Source: Mageeibacillus sp. UBA1046
Lineage (GTDB): Bacteria; Bacillota; Clostridia; Saccharofermentanales; DTU023
Assembly: GCA_002316595.1 (NCBI GenBank)
Contig: DCDV01000028.1
Span: 18,666 to 25,463 of the forward strand
Reading direction: 5' to 3'
DNA: 6,798 nt
This document shows positions 6,414 through 6,798 of the stretch, one piece after another. The notes under the pieces were generated by a model, which did not search any database, was not told the origin of the DNA, and saw only the letters and a program-made list of their open reading frames with translations. The translations under genes and the position numbers were made by a program. How positions within the stretch are numbered: the stretch's first letter is position 1; every line of letters starts with the position of its first letter.

Positions 6414-6535
6414 CCACAGCCGGATATCTCCGCCTTTTACAATTGCAAGAAGGAAGCGATGTCATAGCCGGGCATCATCATAGCTTTTGTCATTGATACT
6501 GCTGGATTCATATTTCTGCTCAGCACAGTCACTTC
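6403..6535 (-). promoter_or_regulatory. Attenuator pairing segments (protector, antiterminator) of the metNIQ leader
   Basis: Segment 2, TCGCTTCCTTC (6459-6449), can pair over 11 bp with one G-U with segment 3, GAGGGAAGCGA (6413-6403). That removes the 5' arm of the terminator at 6387-6411. Segment 1, GAAGTGACTGT (6535-6525, over the leader start codon), can pair with ACATCGCTTC (6462-6453) over 10 bp with one G-U and one bulge, and so block segment 2. This gives the classic order protector, antiterminator, terminator. A ribosome paused at Met codons 18-20 would leave segment 2 free, while one at the stop codon would cover most of it. The pairings are read directly; the mechanism is inferred. 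Confidence 0.65.
6437..6532 (-). CDS. Methionine-rich leader peptide of the metNIQ attenuator
   Basis: This 31-codon ORF lies between the operon promoter and the leader terminator. From its GTG start (6530-6532) it has Met at positions 1, 8, 14, 18, 19 and 20; the core reads MTKAMMMPGY (14-23) and it ends FLQL before TAA. GTG is preferred because AAAGGGAG (6545-6538) ends 5 nt upstream; an in-frame ATG at 6509-6511 would give 24 codons but has only a weak binding site. Codons 25-28 encode the RNA segment that can pair with the 5' arm of the terminator, so the peptide's C-terminal sequence may be set by RNA pairing. I infer that it has no function as a protein. A ribosome short of charged tRNA-Met would pause at codons 18-20 and let transcription continue. 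It is not an annotated family that I recognise. Confidence 0.75.
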   Translation of the reverse strand: MTVLSRNMNPAVSMTKAMMMPGYDIASFLQL

Positions 6536-6562
6536 GGCTCCCTTTCAATTACTATTTTCGCA

Positions 6563-6591
6563 ATTGTATATTTAATCAAAATTAAAGTCAA
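6563..6591 (-). promoter_or_regulatory. Sigma-A-like promoter of metNIQ
   Basis: On the minus strand -35 TTGACT (6591-6586; 5 of 6) and -10 TACAAT (6568-6563; 5 of 6) are separated by exactly 17 nt of AT-rich DNA. The expected start is near 6556, just before the leader peptide's ribosome binding site, giving a leader of about 200 nt to metN. No obvious operator is seen around it. Confidence 0.8.
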
Positions 6592-6610
6592 CTTCTTCTT
6601 CCGCAATAAT

Positions 6611-6798
6611 TGCTTTTCCGGCTATCTGGACACACAGAACTGCATTTTCCTGTCTTTATCTGGTCATTTTAGCTAAACGGCAAAGGCGATTATCCAACTT
6701 CCCGGACACTCAGGCCAGCACCGGCTTGCATTTTTCCGGCTTTATCTGGACATTTAGCTAAATAGAGCAAAGGCGATTATCCAACTTCCCGGACACTC
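6611..6798. repeat. 86-87 bp intergenic direct repeats running off the right edge
   Basis: Two units begin with TGCATTTT at 6641 and 6727. They share TTATCTGG, a TTTAGCTAAA palindrome (6668-6677, widened to the 12-bp ATTTAGCTAAAT at 6752-6763) and a 32-bp block that is identical in both (6680-6711 and 6767-6798; it contains GGCGATTATCC and ends CCCGGACACTC). A decayed start of another unit lies at 6611-6633 (TGCTTTTCCGGCTATCTGG). The second unit is cut by the window end, so array size is unknown. No ORF or known element is recognisable. This, with the leader, accounts for all sequence right of metN. Confidence 0.8.

Noticed and set aside
6354..6556. SAM (S-box) riboswitch or T-box leader before metN
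   Set aside because: Neither the S-box core nor the T-box GGUGG-type motif can be found in the leader; the Met-rich ORF and alternative pairings explain it better.

Overview
The window looks like an ordinary chromosomal stretch of a Gram-positive, probably clostridial (Bacillota), bacterium of mid GC content. The evidence is strong AAGGAGG-type ribosome binding sites, a sigma-A-like promoter before each main unit, a lipoprotein MetQ with a MetN carrying a NIL domain, a secreted S11 D,D-peptidase, and the rplM-rpsI pair. Nothing fixes the genus. Every gene is on the minus strand, so the window reads from right to left.

Right end (6354-6798). Two copies of an 86-87 bp repeat run off the edge. 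Next come a promoter (6563-6591) and a leader of about 200 nt before metN. The leader holds a 31-codon ORF, too short for usual gene callers, with six Met codons including three in a row. It is followed by an intrinsic terminator. The coding segment just after the Met triplet can pair with the 5' arm of that terminator, which is the arrangement of a ribosome-mediated attenuator. I see no SAM (S-box) or T-box signature.

3661-6353: metN, metI and metQ, the ATPase, permease and substrate-binding lipoprotein of a methionine ABC importer. metN and metI overlap by 8 bp. metI and metQ are separated by 112 bp of small repeats and a GC hairpin. A strong hairpin terminator ends the operon.

3296-3660: no gene. 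It holds that terminator, a 58-bp tandem repeat array with a palindrome kept by paired base changes, and a good promoter for the next gene whose -35 box lies in a decayed repeat unit.

1607-3295: a secreted D-alanyl-D-alanine carboxypeptidase-like protein (S11 family) with an N-terminal signal/anchor and an unusual C-terminal membrane helix plus cytoplasmic tail.

1-1606: rplM-rpsI, with its own promoter and a short leader that can fold in two exclusive ways, one hiding the rplM ribosome binding site. A nested hairpin terminator follows rpsI, then tsaE (tRNA t6A synthesis), cut by the left edge.

The most interesting element is the methionine leader peptide/attenuator ahead of metNIQ. It would let methionine (through charged tRNA-Met) set transcription of its own importer.
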